The notes beneath the pieces were generated by a model that saw only the letters and a list, made by a program, of their open reading frames with translations, made no database searches and was not told the origin of the DNA. A stretch of 64,000 nt of DNA from Carnegiea gigantea (lineage: Eukaryota; Streptophyta; Magnoliopsida; Caryophyllales; Cactaceae). The stretch covers positions 1,173,501 through 1,237,500 of the forward strand of contig JAKOGI010000004.1 in the NCBI GenBank assembly GCA_029747015.1, in the 5' to 3' direction. The translations under genes and the position numbers were made by a program. Of this stretch, positions 36,348 through 48,670 are shown piece by piece; position 1 is the first letter of the stretch; each line of letters opens with the position of its first letter.

Positions 36348-36894
36348 TTTCTAATAATTCAATTGTTCAACGACTGTAATTTTTCTCCCTTCGCTCCTTA
36401 CCTGGTGTATCTATTTTTAATTATCGAACTCTCGCAATTTCCATATTGATGCATGTGTTATTTTTTTTAATTACTCTCTTGTATTTCGTTCAAAAAAATA
36501 ATGACTCTGTAATTAGTTGTTTCACCAAATTATTATGTGCACATTATTTATCCCACAAATAATAAACACAAATAACCAACTAAAACATAAAAACAAAAAT
36601 AATTAAATATGATTAAGTGTGGGGTCCATTGGTATTATTTTATTTGGTGAGCCAAAGTGGTGAGTCAACCGTTGGAGAGAGTAAGACTTGTGAGGCAAAA
36701 AGTTGGAGAGAGAGTTTATGTGGCAGTGGTGGGCCTCCACCAGTGAGTCAAAAGCAAGGCTCACCACTGCACATGCTCAGCGGCGATGAAAGCATGCTAG
36801 AGTTGTAGAAAACAAATAACCCTAGGAATTATAATCAGAAATCAGTAAACAGCAAATTCACACGGGCCTCCAGGGCCTCCACTCTCATTTATTA

Positions 36895-37240
36895 GAGCAC
36901 GGGCACTGGTTATCCCATGGGCCAAAAAGTGAGGCGGACGAGGCAGAAGTTGGCCCGCGACTTTGCACCGAGTGGCTTGGGGAGTTGGGCCCGCGGGGAG
37001 GCTGCGAGCCGCGGGCTTTCTTCACTTGGTTTTTTTTTGGGGTGTTTTTTTAAAGTTTTATTAGTTTTTTTTTTTTTGGATTTTAAAAAAGTAGGTGTAT
37101 ATTAGTGTGTGGGTCCATGAGTATTATTTTATTTGGTGAGCCAAAGTGACTAGCCAACCATTGGAGATGACGAGGCTTGTGAGGTAAAAAATTAGAGAGA
37201 CAGTTGATGTGGCAGTGGTAGGCCCCCACTGGTGAGTCAA
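36895..37240. mobile_element. Short PIF/Harbinger relative, truncated at right
   Basis: It starts GAGCACGGGCACTGG after TTA. It is homologous to both ends of the 33052-36778 element: GGGCCAAAAA, GTTGGCCCG, then ATTATTTTATTTGGTGAGCC and GTGGCAGTGGT. The final inverted terminus is missing or mutated beyond recognition. Non-coding. Confidence 0.6.
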
Positions 37241-37356
37241 AAATGGGTTTGTATAGGTTCTGTGATATGCTTGATTTTGATTATTTCTGATTTCCTTTTT
37301 TATGCAAAGAAACACTATTATATATAAAAAGCAATAATATACTCCTCTAATATTTT

Positions 37357-37782
37357 GGGGTGTTTGATAACAACAGCTATTTGAAAAAAAAATAGCTATT
37401 TAGGAGGATTTTATCTATTTTGACCAAGTCAAACAGCTAATTAGTGTTTAGTAAAGAGCTGTTTGCAATAGCTGTTTGGCTCTAAAAAACTCTTTTTGAA
37501 AAAGTTATTCCTATTAGCCTTTTGAGAAGAGTTTTTTGTAAAAATTATATAATTATCCATGAGTTTGGAAAAATTACATACATCTCATTAATAACTAATT
37601 TATAAATAAGGGCATAAATGAAAATCTACCAACATATTTTTTAGAAACAGCTAGTTTTTACCAAATACTTTTTCTAAAAACAGCTAATTCAAATGGCTAA
37701 TATAAACAGTTAATTCAAACAGCTAACAACTAACACAAATAGCTAACAGCTAACAGCTAACAGTTATTTGCCAAACAGAGCC
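37357..37782. mobile_element. MITE with AACAGCTATT-type inverted ends
   Basis: Starts GGGGTGTTTGATAACAACAG and ends CAGTTATTTGCCAAACAGAG. The interior has repeated AACAGCTAA motifs in inverted orientation on the two sides. The GTTTG...CAAAC ends and ~425-bp size suit a MITE. No clear target duplication, so the superfamily is open. Confidence 0.55.
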
Positions 37783-37982
37783 TTTGTTAAAGAAATGTTG
37801 ATCTTGACAAAAATTAATTTAGAGTTTATTGGAATATCGGGTCATGCTGGTCTAATCCGATTTAATGGTAAAACCGGTTAACCCATCCAATCCCGATTCT
37901 GATGGTTGAACTGGTTTATCTATTGACCCACTCATTCAACCGCGTCAATTATCGGATCGGTTCTCTTAACATTGATGCTAGG

Positions 37983-39660
37983 ACATTGATAATGTTGCTT
38001 GATGTTGTTGGCCATTGGGAGAGCTGAGAGCGTTTGCTTGCATCATTTGTAAATCAAGGCGAAGTATTACTTTATATGAATCCAAGATGCATGAGCAAGG
38101 AATGTACCATAGGATGTTCAAATGGTTAAGCGGAGGTGGTTCGAGTTTAAGAGTCCATTAACTAACGATCATTTTGAACTCCAATGCAATTAAATTCTTC
38201 GTAGAGAGGAGAGACCACATTAATTAAACCACCGAAAAAAATTCTCAAGAGATTTTAAATTCGATATTCCTCAAGCCTCCACCCTCCTACCTTCATTAGC
38301 ATGCTACGTACGCTAAATTGTCGAAATAAAATATTTGTTTCCTTACGATTGACATTTTTTTATGACATTTTCTTAGAATGTGATGACAATTTTCGTATTA
38401 TGCTCCCTCTATATATTACAAAAGAGGGGAAAAATGACGGGAAAAATAATAATATAACTTTTAAAATGCGATAGTCACACGTAAAAAATGTAGTGACACA
38501 CTTAGCAATTTTCTTCGGTGCTTTCTAAAGATTTTGGGGATGGGGCAATGAAAATTTACTTTGAACCATTTTAATCTAACAAGACTAATAACTTATTCAT
38601 GAGTGATTTTATATAAACTGTTGTTCCATTTCAATTATTAAAAATCATCCTAAAAATATCTATTTTAGAGCACTAATTAGAAATATCATCTTAAAGATCC
38701 CCCAAAAAAACCTTTCCACTTTTAAGTTTGATGAGTTTATGTCCATGTAATTACTCTAGTCTTGTTTTTTTGGTTGTTTGGCTCCTCCTAACCATTTAAA
38801 TATTTGTTCAACTTAAATCAAAATTGATCTAATGTTGTATGAGTAACTAACTTTAGAATATGGGAACACCATGTCTTGATTATGTGTTGCCAACTTTTCT
38901 ATTACATCGTGAGATAACCCAACCATCTTAGTCTCATGCCACATAATTTTTCCGTTTGAGATAGTATGTTTATGGCAGGTTATAACCTATAATTATAATT
39001 AAAGGGAGTATATGTTATTTTAAAAAATTTTAGTGCCAATTTGTGTGATAATTATTCAAGGTCATTAATAGACATGCAATTTATCACTCTCATAATATTA
39101 ACATCTGGGTTTACCTATGAGTTATTCCTTAATCATTATAATCATCTTTAAAATATTTATATCACAATATTTGATTAAATAACATGATTTTTTATAAGAT
39201 CAACTAACACAAACTAACTACAAATTATATCATAGGCTTGGATCTAGGGACTTGGGCACTTTTTTTTTTGGTTTTGAAATTGGTCTTTTTTACATGTAGT
39301 TTGATACGTTATTGTCTTCATATTGTTTATTTTGTCTGACATGTATAGGGGTAAGAACTAAGCATTGTGATAAACAGTGCCCATTTACAAATCCCCTTCT
39401 CCTAGCTCTTGTTTTTTGTTTCTCCAATTTATGAAGTTCAGTATTTTATTTTATATACTTGAGCAATTTATTATATCAAGTTAAGTATTTTAATTTACTC
39501 ATTTAAACATATCCCGAGTTTACAGCCTAACACTATAATATAAGCGCTGCAAACTAACAATGTATTAACTGCCATTGTATTATCCTTTATGTTTTTATTT
39601 TTTTTAATTAAAAAAAGTCGATGAAAAGTGCTTTGGAGAAAATTTTATTATTTTGCAGTG
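37983..39660. other. Intergenic, AT-rich
   Basis: No supported gene. Near 38105-38170 a short tRNA-like segment (TGGTTAAGCGGAGG, GGTTCGAG) could be a SINE head. The remainder is AT-rich with no repeat structure I can define. Confidence 0.4.
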
Positions 39661-39870
39661 GCAGACTGGCAGCAACACTCAACGAGACTACGACCACCAC
39701 CGGGGCACCTGGGCAACTAAGCAGTTAAAAGCATAAACCCTACTATTTGCTGTTCTTCTTTCTACCACTGCCAGAACATTGAATCCCTCTCAATTCTTGT
39801 TGGGTGATCTTCATTTCTCTCTCCCGCCATTGTTGCTGCTTGATTGTGCCAAGCTACCTTTCCTTGCTTC
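39661..39870 (+). promoter_or_regulatory. Probable 5' leader of the exonuclease gene
   Basis: GC-richer sequence directly before the chosen ATG, after a long AT-rich intergenic stretch. It probably holds the TSS and leader. No clear TATA box at a fixed spacing. Confidence 0.35.
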
Positions 39871-39918
39871 ATGGGTTCAGTCACCGATTCAGATTCTCCA
39901 AAACCCATTACAATCAGG

Positions 39919-39962
<44 letters not shown>

Positions 39963-42900
39963 CCCACCTCCTCTGCTTCTGGTGATTTTCTTCAGGTTTC
40001 CTTGCAATTTTAGGAATTTTCGTTGAATTTCGCCATTTATTTCTCAATCCAGGAAATGGGTTCATTTGTTCTGCTATAAATTTCACCCCCTCCCAAAAAA
40101 ATAGCCTCTTTATGGGTCTGTAGAAATGAAGCAGGACTGTAAGAGGGCATAGAGCCCTTTTTGTTGAATTGGCGTAACAAATTAAGGTGTTCCATGTGTC
40201 AATGAGGAGTTACAGTTACTGAAGCCGTATCTGATTGCAAACGACTTCTTTTTTTTTTTCTTTTTAAAAAAGCTCTGATAAGTGCTAATCAATGTTCTTT
40301 GATTCATAGACACGATTTCATTATGTGTAATTTAAAATATCATTAATTACTGTTAAATACTGTGTGATATCTGTATTTGAGGAAATTTCACGTTTACGTG
40401 GAATTGGTGTTAGGTGTATGCTAAAGTTCCTTATAGAAGATGAAAATGGTACACCTGCTTAAGATATGGGGCTTGGTGTTACCTTTCTATCTACATTCAT
40501 GTATACAAATTTGTGTTTGCATGTTGGAAGGTCGTCTGCTAAATGGATTTTAGTTTTATGTAATTTCTAATTTGTAGCAAAAAGTATGCTCTGGATGGTG
40601 GTTTAACTCGGTAATTGCAATGTGTTTCTTATTTTCATTTTATTTCTTTAAAAACTCGGTAATAGTAAAAAGCGATCAAGGAATACTTGTCTAGGTGGGC
40701 TTTTGTTTTCCTTTTCCTTCTTTTTGGCTTGAGAAGGGGGGGGGGGTTTGGTTGTGGCCGACGTGTGTTCGGAGGAATGGCCATACTTGATCATGGGGCT
40801 AAGGGTATTGTGGAAAATTGTTGCAATGGTTATCTTGAGTTGCCCTTAATATGGCTCAAATTGCTTTTATAATATCTATGGGATCTGGTTTATCATGTTG
40901 AATCATGTTGAAAATGGATGGTGACTCTGGAAGATATAGTCTTGCTGTTTCTAAGTGGGTTAAAGGTATCTGGATTGAAAGAGTAGCAGCTGATGAGGTA
41001 GTTACTATGTCAACACTGTTCTGGATGATCATAAATCTCAATAGAATTTATGAAGTGTATCTTCATAACAATTATCCACTTAGCAATGACGAAGCCACCT
41101 TCAACCCCCCCCCCCCAAAAAAAAAAAAAAAAACCTTTTTAACCTTAATGGCAAACCAGGATGACCAAGCATGCCCTTTACTTTGTTGATGATCAATGCA
41201 TATGTTATGATAGATTGAAAGAGAAAAAGGTCATGAATATGCTTTTCTCTATATGCAGTTCTCGTTGGCTACATGTATGTCATGGTAAATAATAGAGAAA
41301 TTTTATGCAAACTTTTTCCTGACAAAAAATTTTGCTAACATTTAGGAAATTAAACTACCTTTTCATTTTAGCATGTGATCAACTTGACTAATTTTAGGAA
41401 TAGTTCAGTGAAAGATTCGTCCGGTCCAGTACAAATTCTGTATAACTCAATATTTAGCTCACTTAGTGTCATTAGGAAAATATGCATCTTCCTTTACCAC
41501 ACCATGAACTACCTTGAGTTCAACATAGTTTTCAATAATGTGTGGCATATATCTAAAATGCCTTTGCTCCAACCGGTGTTGACCCTTCTGTGTATGAAAT
41601 CCTGGCAGCTCCCTTGAACTTCTGAGAAATTAATGGGTAGCCTCTTATGTTTTGATTTTTACTAATTATCGGTGGTGATGAAGATTTTTGGTTTGGTTTA
41701 GTATTCCGAGATGGTTTATCTTGGCAAACCATTAGTCCTTTTGCTTTAACTCTTGGCTTTAAGGATGACGTCAGTGCATTTGCATCTCTTAGCTTTGTCA
41801 GAAATTGGCCATCAAATCTCCCTCTAACCCACTTTGTTCAGGCATTAATTGAACATAGTATCATAGAAGTCATCCATTAAGCCTGCATTTCTTCTCCTGT
41901 TGCTTATGAGGAGAATGATCATTCATTTAAGAACATTAGCTGAAGATCATAATAACTCAATTTATATTCTAGACACACAAAAATTGGCTGAGAATCTGTA
42001 ATGTCAGTTTAATTTCATTGTAGAGATGTCTCGGTTCCTTGTGTAACTTTTGAATTAGGTGCTTCCTATTGGTTTGCAAGCATTGCGAGCATCAGGTATC
42101 TTATTTGATTCAATAATGCATAATGTTCCTATTAGTTGCTGGAGGATATTCTAGGGTGGGTGCATGTGATCCTCTTTATTTACTTTTATTTAATACTGTA
42201 GCCTAGAGAAAGCTAAAAATATGTATATCTTTTGTGCAAGTTCTAATATTAATTAGGCTTCTATCTTTTACTGTCTCTTTTTTCTATAGGCATAAGTGCG
42301 TCGCTTGCTTCAAGCAATATAAGAAGAAGGAACATCTAGTGGAGCATATGAAAAATTCATATCACTCTGTGCACCAACCTAAATGTGGGGTTTGTAAGAA
42401 ACACTGCAGGACTTTTGAATCTCTAAGGGAGCATGTAACTGGTGAGTGATCCTGAGCATTTGATTGTGGCCTAGACATGACATGCTGTTGATATTTGATA
42501 ATGAATTTATTTCATGACATTTATGTGACTTATAGGTCTCTTAGCCAAAGACAATTGCTCTAGGACATTTGCTGAATTGGGGTGTAAACTGTGTCTGAAA
42601 GTCTTTGAAAGCTCCATCCCCCTAAGTCAGCATAAGTGGACTTGCCGGTTACCTCCACCAACTCAACTTGTGAGCTATTCTTCAATATCTATTATTATTC
42701 TTGCTTGACTTATCGAAAAGAGTCATTCTGTGTGATGTATTTATGTAATAGTTATATAAATAGTGATAGTAAATTTTTGCGTTACTATTGCAGGGTGCAA
42801 TCCCAATGCCTACTATAGAACTTAAAACATCTTCCTCGGATAAAACTAATGGGACAACTGGCCCTCACATTCAGGAAGCCATTGCTATTGATTGCGAGAT

Positions 42901-45900
42901 GGTTGGAGGCGGTAGTGATGGGACACTTAATCTATGTGCTAGGGTTTGCCTTATTGACGAGGATGAGAATATTATTTTTCACACCTATGTGCAGCCACAA
43001 ATTCCTATAACTGATTACAGGTAATTTGTCACGTGCTTTGGTTTCTCTGGGTATGGTTATTGAGAGTTAATAACAGGTGTTTTTCTTTAAATGCTGAAGA
43101 TCTAAGGTGACTGGCTTAACTGAGGAGCTTCTAAAAGACGCAATGCCTTTGAAAGAAGTACAAGAAAAGATTCAAGAAATCTTATACAATGGTGAGTCGA
43201 TTGGAATCGCTAGGATAGACGGTGGAAAGGCTAGGCTTCTTGTGGGTCATTCCCTGGATCATGATTTGGACTGCTTGAATATGACTTATCCTGACCACCT
43301 CATCAGGTAACTTCTTCTAGCCTTAACCTGAGGACACCAAAGTTCAGTGAAAGCTATCTACTTGCATAGCACATTAAACTTGCTGATGTATTCGTACTTA
43401 ACAATGCTTTCATCAGCATTGATATCGTTTGACATTTAACTATTTTACTTGATAATGTTATTCGTTTGGGTTCCCCTTTCCTTTCTGTATCTAATGTTTA
43501 TTCTAAAAAGTAATAAATCTATCTGAACAGTTCATCTTGGATTTCTGCATAAAATGGGGACTAATGAGATTGCATTTGTTCCGCATCCTATATTCCTATG
43601 TGGAACCTATATTTTATGCCTTCCATCTACGGGCATGTCTTGCTAATGCTTATAGGAATATCTGTTGTTAACCAAAGGGACTATGAATGTTCTTAATTAT
43701 CTTGCTGCACTATTTTCTCAAGGTGTAGAAGCTTGATGTGGCAACACCTATGTAAAGACCATTCCTTTTGGCTCAGTGATGTCTCAGCTTGGCTTAATGC
43801 AAGTTCTAAATGTAATCGTTCTTTTCCTTGTCTTACCTACTTTAAAGATTGAAAGAATTTTAGAGTGCTGCTGTTGGAGTTAACCTAATATTTAGATACT
43901 TGTCAAATCACATCCTGATTTGTAGAGAAATCCGAATTGCAGGTAGTGGCCCATCGTAACATGTTTGTAGTTATCAGTTGAGCCAATTTCTGATGACAGT
44001 TGCAACATATGTTACCCAAGGAAGAAAGCTCGTGGCTTGGCCACTATTATTGCCAATCCAATCTTTCTCCTCATTCTGTTCTATTTCTTCATGTATGTGC
44101 AGGACATGGAAATGATTTTTTTTTTTTTGGGGGGGGGGGCGTGTGAATGGAAGATGTGCAGGAGAGGAGTAAAATCGATCCACAAACAGAGCTTCTGTAA
44201 TCCTTAATGGACAACGAATAGCCATCTTTGATATTACCTTTGTCGTTGGTGATCTGCTGTGATAAAATAGATGTGTATCTGTAACATGCTATTAGATTTA
44301 CCTCTCTTCTTTCTTGTCAATATGTATTTGTAAATCTCCTGCAACGACCTTGATGTTTGATGCTCTTTTCTTTTCCTTGCCAACTTCACATTATTGGACC
44401 GGTTGGTATTTATTGTTACATTGATGTTATTGTTAGATTCTTATTGCAACCAAGCTTGGGTTGTCATGGTGCGATTTCATTTTGGAAACACTAACCATCT
44501 CTGACATTTTTTTATACTTGTATTCTCGCACATAGGCTGCCTGAATGCAATGCTTTGTGCAATTTTTTATTTTTATTTTTTTTGGTTCTAATTCCTCTCT
44601 GCTTTAGGTTATCTAATCCTGGTATTCAAATAGTAAGAATGATACGACAACTATCCTGGTGCACGTACGGTAGGATATAGGGGGTTGACTTTTTTATGCT
44701 TGTATTCTAGCCGATAGGCTGCCTGAATGCCATGCTTTGTTGCAATCAATATTTTTCGTTCTAATCCCCCTCTGCTGTAGGTAATCTGATACCGGATTCA
44801 AATAGTAAGAATGATCAGGCAACTATTCTGGTGCATGTACGGTATTAGAGTGGGTTGCTCGATCTTGATTTGTTGCCATCCCCATTTGATTAAAATTGTT
44901 TGCACGTGTTGGGTCTTGTTAGTAGCCTACACGTGAGGGGTTGTATTGGAGTATGAAAGTGGGTATTGTCCCACATTGATAAAACTGAAAGAATATGAAA
45001 ATGGGTGTTGTCCGCTTGTTCGACATTGATAAAGTTAAAGGGTTTGAGCATTTATATAAGCTTGTGAGTTACTCCACCCATTGCCAATTGGTTTTGGTTG
45101 GAATCACATAACTCTTTGCTGAAGGCCCAATTGATATAAAAAATTTAACACGGCCTTGAAACGAAGAGTTGCCTTGTAGTTTTTTCTTTCATTCTAAACT
45201 TTTTCGTCAAATAGGTGACCCACAGGGCAGTGAAGACGGATTTCAAATTTTGGTCTTTATTTCCATGCTTTCATCTTCAACTGATTATGTCTATGAAGAC
45301 TCCTTTTATTGTTGTTTGTTCCATGCTTTGTCATACTTGATGCAGGGATACTGCAAAGTATCATCCATTAATGAAGACCAATTTGGTTAGCTTCTCTCTC
45401 AAGTATCTGACCAAAATGTATCTTGGGTAAGTTCACTTTTTTGTGCTTGTTTTCAATGTTGATATCTGAGGTTTCCTTTTGTGCTAAGTTACGAGTAACT
45501 TACTAAACTAAAACTTTATGTTTGTTGCTGCTTTCATTATATACTTAGATATACATCCAAATGTGTGATGTATATCATCTCCTCCGTAGACGGTTACCCC
45601 TATTTGATGCTCCTTTTGAATCAATGATGTGCACCGAATTTGCAATTTTGAATATCGGGCTAAAAAGTGTATGTGTGCATATCTCCAACTCCACATTTCT
45701 TATCACTGTACCGACAATGTTAGTTTGTCTCTGTTGCCCTGGTTACCATGCAACTGTGAAAATTGTTTTCTTTCAAATTTGTTTGTACATCTGCAGTAGC
45801 ATAAGATTTTATCTGTGTATCTCAGACTTCCATTCCAACCTTAGTGCTTATCTCAAATACTTGACCTTCCGGTACTGGATATGGACAGTTAAGACTTCGT

Positions 45901-46510
45901 TGCAGATCAAAAAATGCAAGCTTTTTATAGAACAAGGTGGTCTAACATTTATACCTGTAATCATGTTGCATAGTCCTAGCAACTTATCATGCAGTTATTT
46001 CTACTGCTGGGGAGATTTATAGGACTTTTGAGAACATTTCCTCTTAAGGTTGGCTCTATAGGAAGTTGGAACCTGCATCGAGCCTAGTTGGAGTGGTTGT
46101 GGCAATACAAATAATAGACGGACACAAGCAACTCATTTGCTGTTGCTTTGTGATCTTCATAGTTACGCTTAATTCTTATACAGTGAAGATTGGAGACCAT
46201 TTGATCGAAACACTTTTCCAATTTCCCTCAATTCATGATCTGCAGATATGACATCCAGATGGGAATTCACGACCCATATGAAGATTGTGTCTCTGTAATG
46301 AGGCTGTACAAGAGAATGCGTGACCAAGATCATCTCAGTGATTTTGTCAGTGCATCCCTACCAAGTCAAGTCACTGAGTTTCTAACCAATGAATTCGATT
46401 GCTACAAAATCAAGGACCTGGAGAACATGAGACCAGAGGAGCTTTACAACATGTCTAGGTCAAACTATCGTTGTTGGTGTTTGGACTCGGTGCCCAACAT
46501 GAGACCTTGA
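39871..46510 (+). CDS. Zinc-finger DEDDh 3'-5' exonuclease, REXO4-like
   Basis: Seven coding exons: 39871-39917, 42290-42441, 42536-42669, 42794-43020, 43100-43306, 45346-45426 and 46246-46510, giving 370 aa. All introns are GT-AG and phases agree. Three C2H2/C2HC-type fingers lie near C19-C22-H35-H41, C48-C51-H64 and C83-C86-H99-C103. The EXOIII domain follows, with catalytic D144 and E146 (AIDCEMVGGG), D242 (VGHSLDHDLDCL), H291 and D296 (HDPYEDCVSVMRLY), so all DEDDh residues are present. REXO4-family enzymes trim RNA or single-stranded nucleic acid 3' ends, mostly in nucleus or nucleolus. The start is supported by a short exon whose split AG|G codon gives RHKC at the finger. A (CT)n run begins right after the exon 1 donor. 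The precise orthologue is not certain. Confidence 0.9.
39922..39960. repeat. (CT)n microsatellite beside the exon 1 splice donor
   Basis: About 39 bp of uninterrupted CT repeats starting four bases after the GT donor at 39918. Length variation here would alter the first intron close to the 5' splice site. Confidence 0.97.
44508..44862. repeat. ~180-bp tandem duplication in exonuclease intron 5
   Basis: Two adjacent copies share TTGTATTCT, ATAGGCTGCCTGAATGC, ATGCTTTGT, CTCTGCT(T/G)TAGGT and CAAATAGTAAGAATGAT in the same order, then CTGGTGCA(C/T)GTACGGTA. Copies differ by several substitutions and a T-run expansion. Confidence 0.85.
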
Positions 46511-47739
46511 TGATGAAGCAAGCTGTCATCCTTGTCTATGACTATACTGTCTATTTTGGTAGCACACCTCGGAGTTGAAGGGTCAAAGAGATCTGCAACA
46601 AGTAAATGTGAATCAGTGAATATAAGTGAATCAAGTTGTCACTAGCCCATGTCCATACTTCGTGATGTCAGTTGGAAGTGCGGGAAGTTACTTGACTTCT
46701 GTCCAGAGTATGAGTTCGTTGTATAGTTTTTAGGGGATTATGAAGACCCCCCATACTTCGGTTGAAAATGCTGTTTATATCCACGTTTTGTCGTGCAACT
46801 CTACAAAATTGAAGTTAGGTCCTTTCTTCGTCCTGATTTATCTGTTTTAGATTTCTGCAAATCTCTCGAAAGTTACACAGATTTTAGATTCTAAATCTGT
46901 TACAGATTATGTACTTTAATTTGTCCAGAGTCTGCATGTTAGATTCTGCATCTTACTTTCTCCACATGTCTACATACCTCGCCAGACTTCAAACAAGACA
47001 AAACAGGAAATTTAGATGAAGATAATAACACTCTTAGCTTGAAAGATCTGGCATTAACCCAATGTTTTAAATACCATATGATATCGGTCTGAAACTTATA
47101 TAGATCATTGTCCGGTTCTGTATGGGTGAAAATAAGCGGATTCTTGTATGAGTCTCTTAATTTGCTGTTAAGTGAGATCAAAATCAATGAAAATAAATCT
47201 AAATATAAAGTACTTACAACGAAAACTTATATACCTTCAAGCAGTAGTTTAGTTTCTTCAGGCAGTGCTTGCTGTTTTTCTTTTTCTTTTTTCTAATCCC
47301 ATAAAATAAGTAAAACATAAGTAAATTTGTGTTAAATGCTTTAAATCATTAAATTACTACTTGTTATCGGAATTAAGAAAAAATTATATGTGTGTAATTT
47401 ATAAAGTGCAAATACTTTGATGGTTTACGTAATACTCTTATATAATTAAGTACTTACAATTTGCATTATCTAGCTAATTGTTTTTCATTCACTTAACACG
47501 TGACATACCAATTTTGTAAATTGATGCCAAAAATTTTTTTGTGCAAAGTGTTCCAAAATCACCAAATTATTGGTAATGCAATTAGTTACTAATTATTAAA
47601 TTGGGAATTCATCAATTATAATGACATTGAAATAGCATGGGACTTGGGATTCATTCTATTGGGGTTGAATAGTTGAGGTGAATTTCATCACAAAATCAAT
47701 TACATGGACAACCCATAGCGTTCATCCGGATGATCCATC
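46511..47739. other. 3' flank of the exonuclease gene, then AT-rich DNA
   Basis: The first few hundred bases are probably 3' UTR. No poly(A) site is certain. The rest is AT-rich with no gene or repeat I can define. Confidence 0.45.
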
Positions 47740-48140
47740 GACATGCTCATGCAAATGGACCCAGAATATCAATATATGCTGAAAATCAAAATCTTTCTTT
47801 GGCAATTTTGCCACAACGTTTCACTTAATTGTGAGGGGTACTCTACTAAAAAGATATCATCCTTGTCTATCCCCCTTTGCCTCGATGATATTGAATCTAC
47901 AGAGTATCTCTTCAGCAAATTCTAATATGCTTTTAGAGGCATGTGCTCTTATTTTGTATATGTGTGTGTGTGTATTTTCTAGGTGAATTTGTTATATAGA
48001 CCGTTTTAATATATTTTTACTAATATGACTTTTGAGGAGCATATGTTAACAGAAGGATGGACACTTTCATATCTCTTCAAAGACTGCCAAATGGTCAAAA
48101 AGGTTTGGGATCTAGCTGCAATACATCATTAACTTTTGTT
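47740..48140 (+). pseudogene. LINE zf-RVT remnant
   Basis: A short decayed block reads YMLKIKIFLWQFCHN, then LCLDDIESTEYLF, and after about 120 intervening bases YLFKDCQMVKKVWDL. This is the order of the zinc-binding domain at the C-terminus of plant LINE reverse transcriptases (K-K-FLW...C.....E..EHLF..C......W). Stops separate the pieces and no RT core is present. Confidence 0.6.
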
Positions 48141-48670
48141 AAATTATTTCTCTTACAAGGATGTCATGATCTTGCAAAATGTCTAAATAGAATTCAATCC
48201 TTCTGCAATCCGAAATTGAAAACAAAATTCTCTCATTTCTCCTACATATGGAGTATTTGAAATTGTAGGAATGCAATGGTTTATTATGTATGTTTGCTTA
48301 AATTTAAAAACGAGTTTAAAGCGAGCTGACCTAGGGTTGACCTGATCCAACCTATTTATTCTCATAAAAACCCGACCCGTAGGCCTTCTTTGGTAATGAG
48401 ACAAACCTTTATCCCAACCTAACATAGGTTGTTGCCCACCCCTAGTGTTGACACAGATTCCATCGTCACAACATCACCCCCCAACCCCCCCCCCCAAAGA
48501 AAGAGTTAATTTGTGATATGGTGATTAGATTTGTTGCATTTACCTCGTAAGATTCGAGATAAGTAGACAATAACATTGAGTCTTAATTGTCGTGGGCCAC
48601 ACAATTCAATTTTAAATCTGTTGCAAATTGTAACTTTATCTTAATTTTTAGTTTTTACATGGTATTTTAT
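48141..48670. other. Intergenic, with a possible transposon end
   Basis: AT-rich. At about 48300-48450 the sequence CCGACCCGTAGGCC...CAACCCACCCCTAGTG-like (GTTGCCCACCCCTAG) resembles one inverted terminus of a plant hAT element. The partner end was not found. Confidence 0.3.

Larger units (their letters stand above)
33052..36778 (+). mobile_element. PIF/Harbinger derivative with ORF1 and truncated transposase
   Basis: A 3,727-bp element with inverted termini GAGCATGTGCAGTGGT at both ends and GGGCC-rich subterminal regions. It encodes a Myb/SANT-like ORF1 (34593-35849) and the first ~60 codons of a transposase-like ORF2 (36165-36347). The DDE region is deleted. The left flank is TTA, the usual Harbinger target, but the right flank AGC does not match, so the TSD is degraded or the edge is off by a few bases. 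It sits inside the MULE-like element. Confidence 0.75.
32637..37973. mobile_element. MULE-like element carrying nested insertions
   Basis: Bounded by perfect 9-bp direct repeats GATGCTAGG (32628-32636, 37974-37982), the Mutator signature. The termini CAATGTTGTGAGAACTAGA and, inverted, AATGTTAAGAGAACCGATC are imperfect TIRs. Arms are rich in CCGGTT motifs. After subtracting a PIF/Harbinger derivative (33052-36778), its short relative (36895-37240) and a MITE (37357-37782), only about 0.8 kb of non-coding sequence belongs to the outer element. It is non-autonomous. Confidence 0.78.

Noticed and set aside
45561..46022. 153-codon open frame in intron 6 of the exonuclease gene
   Set aside because: It lies fully within an intron bounded by exons that join in frame. 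Composition is Cys/Phe/Leu-rich from T-rich DNA, with no domain.
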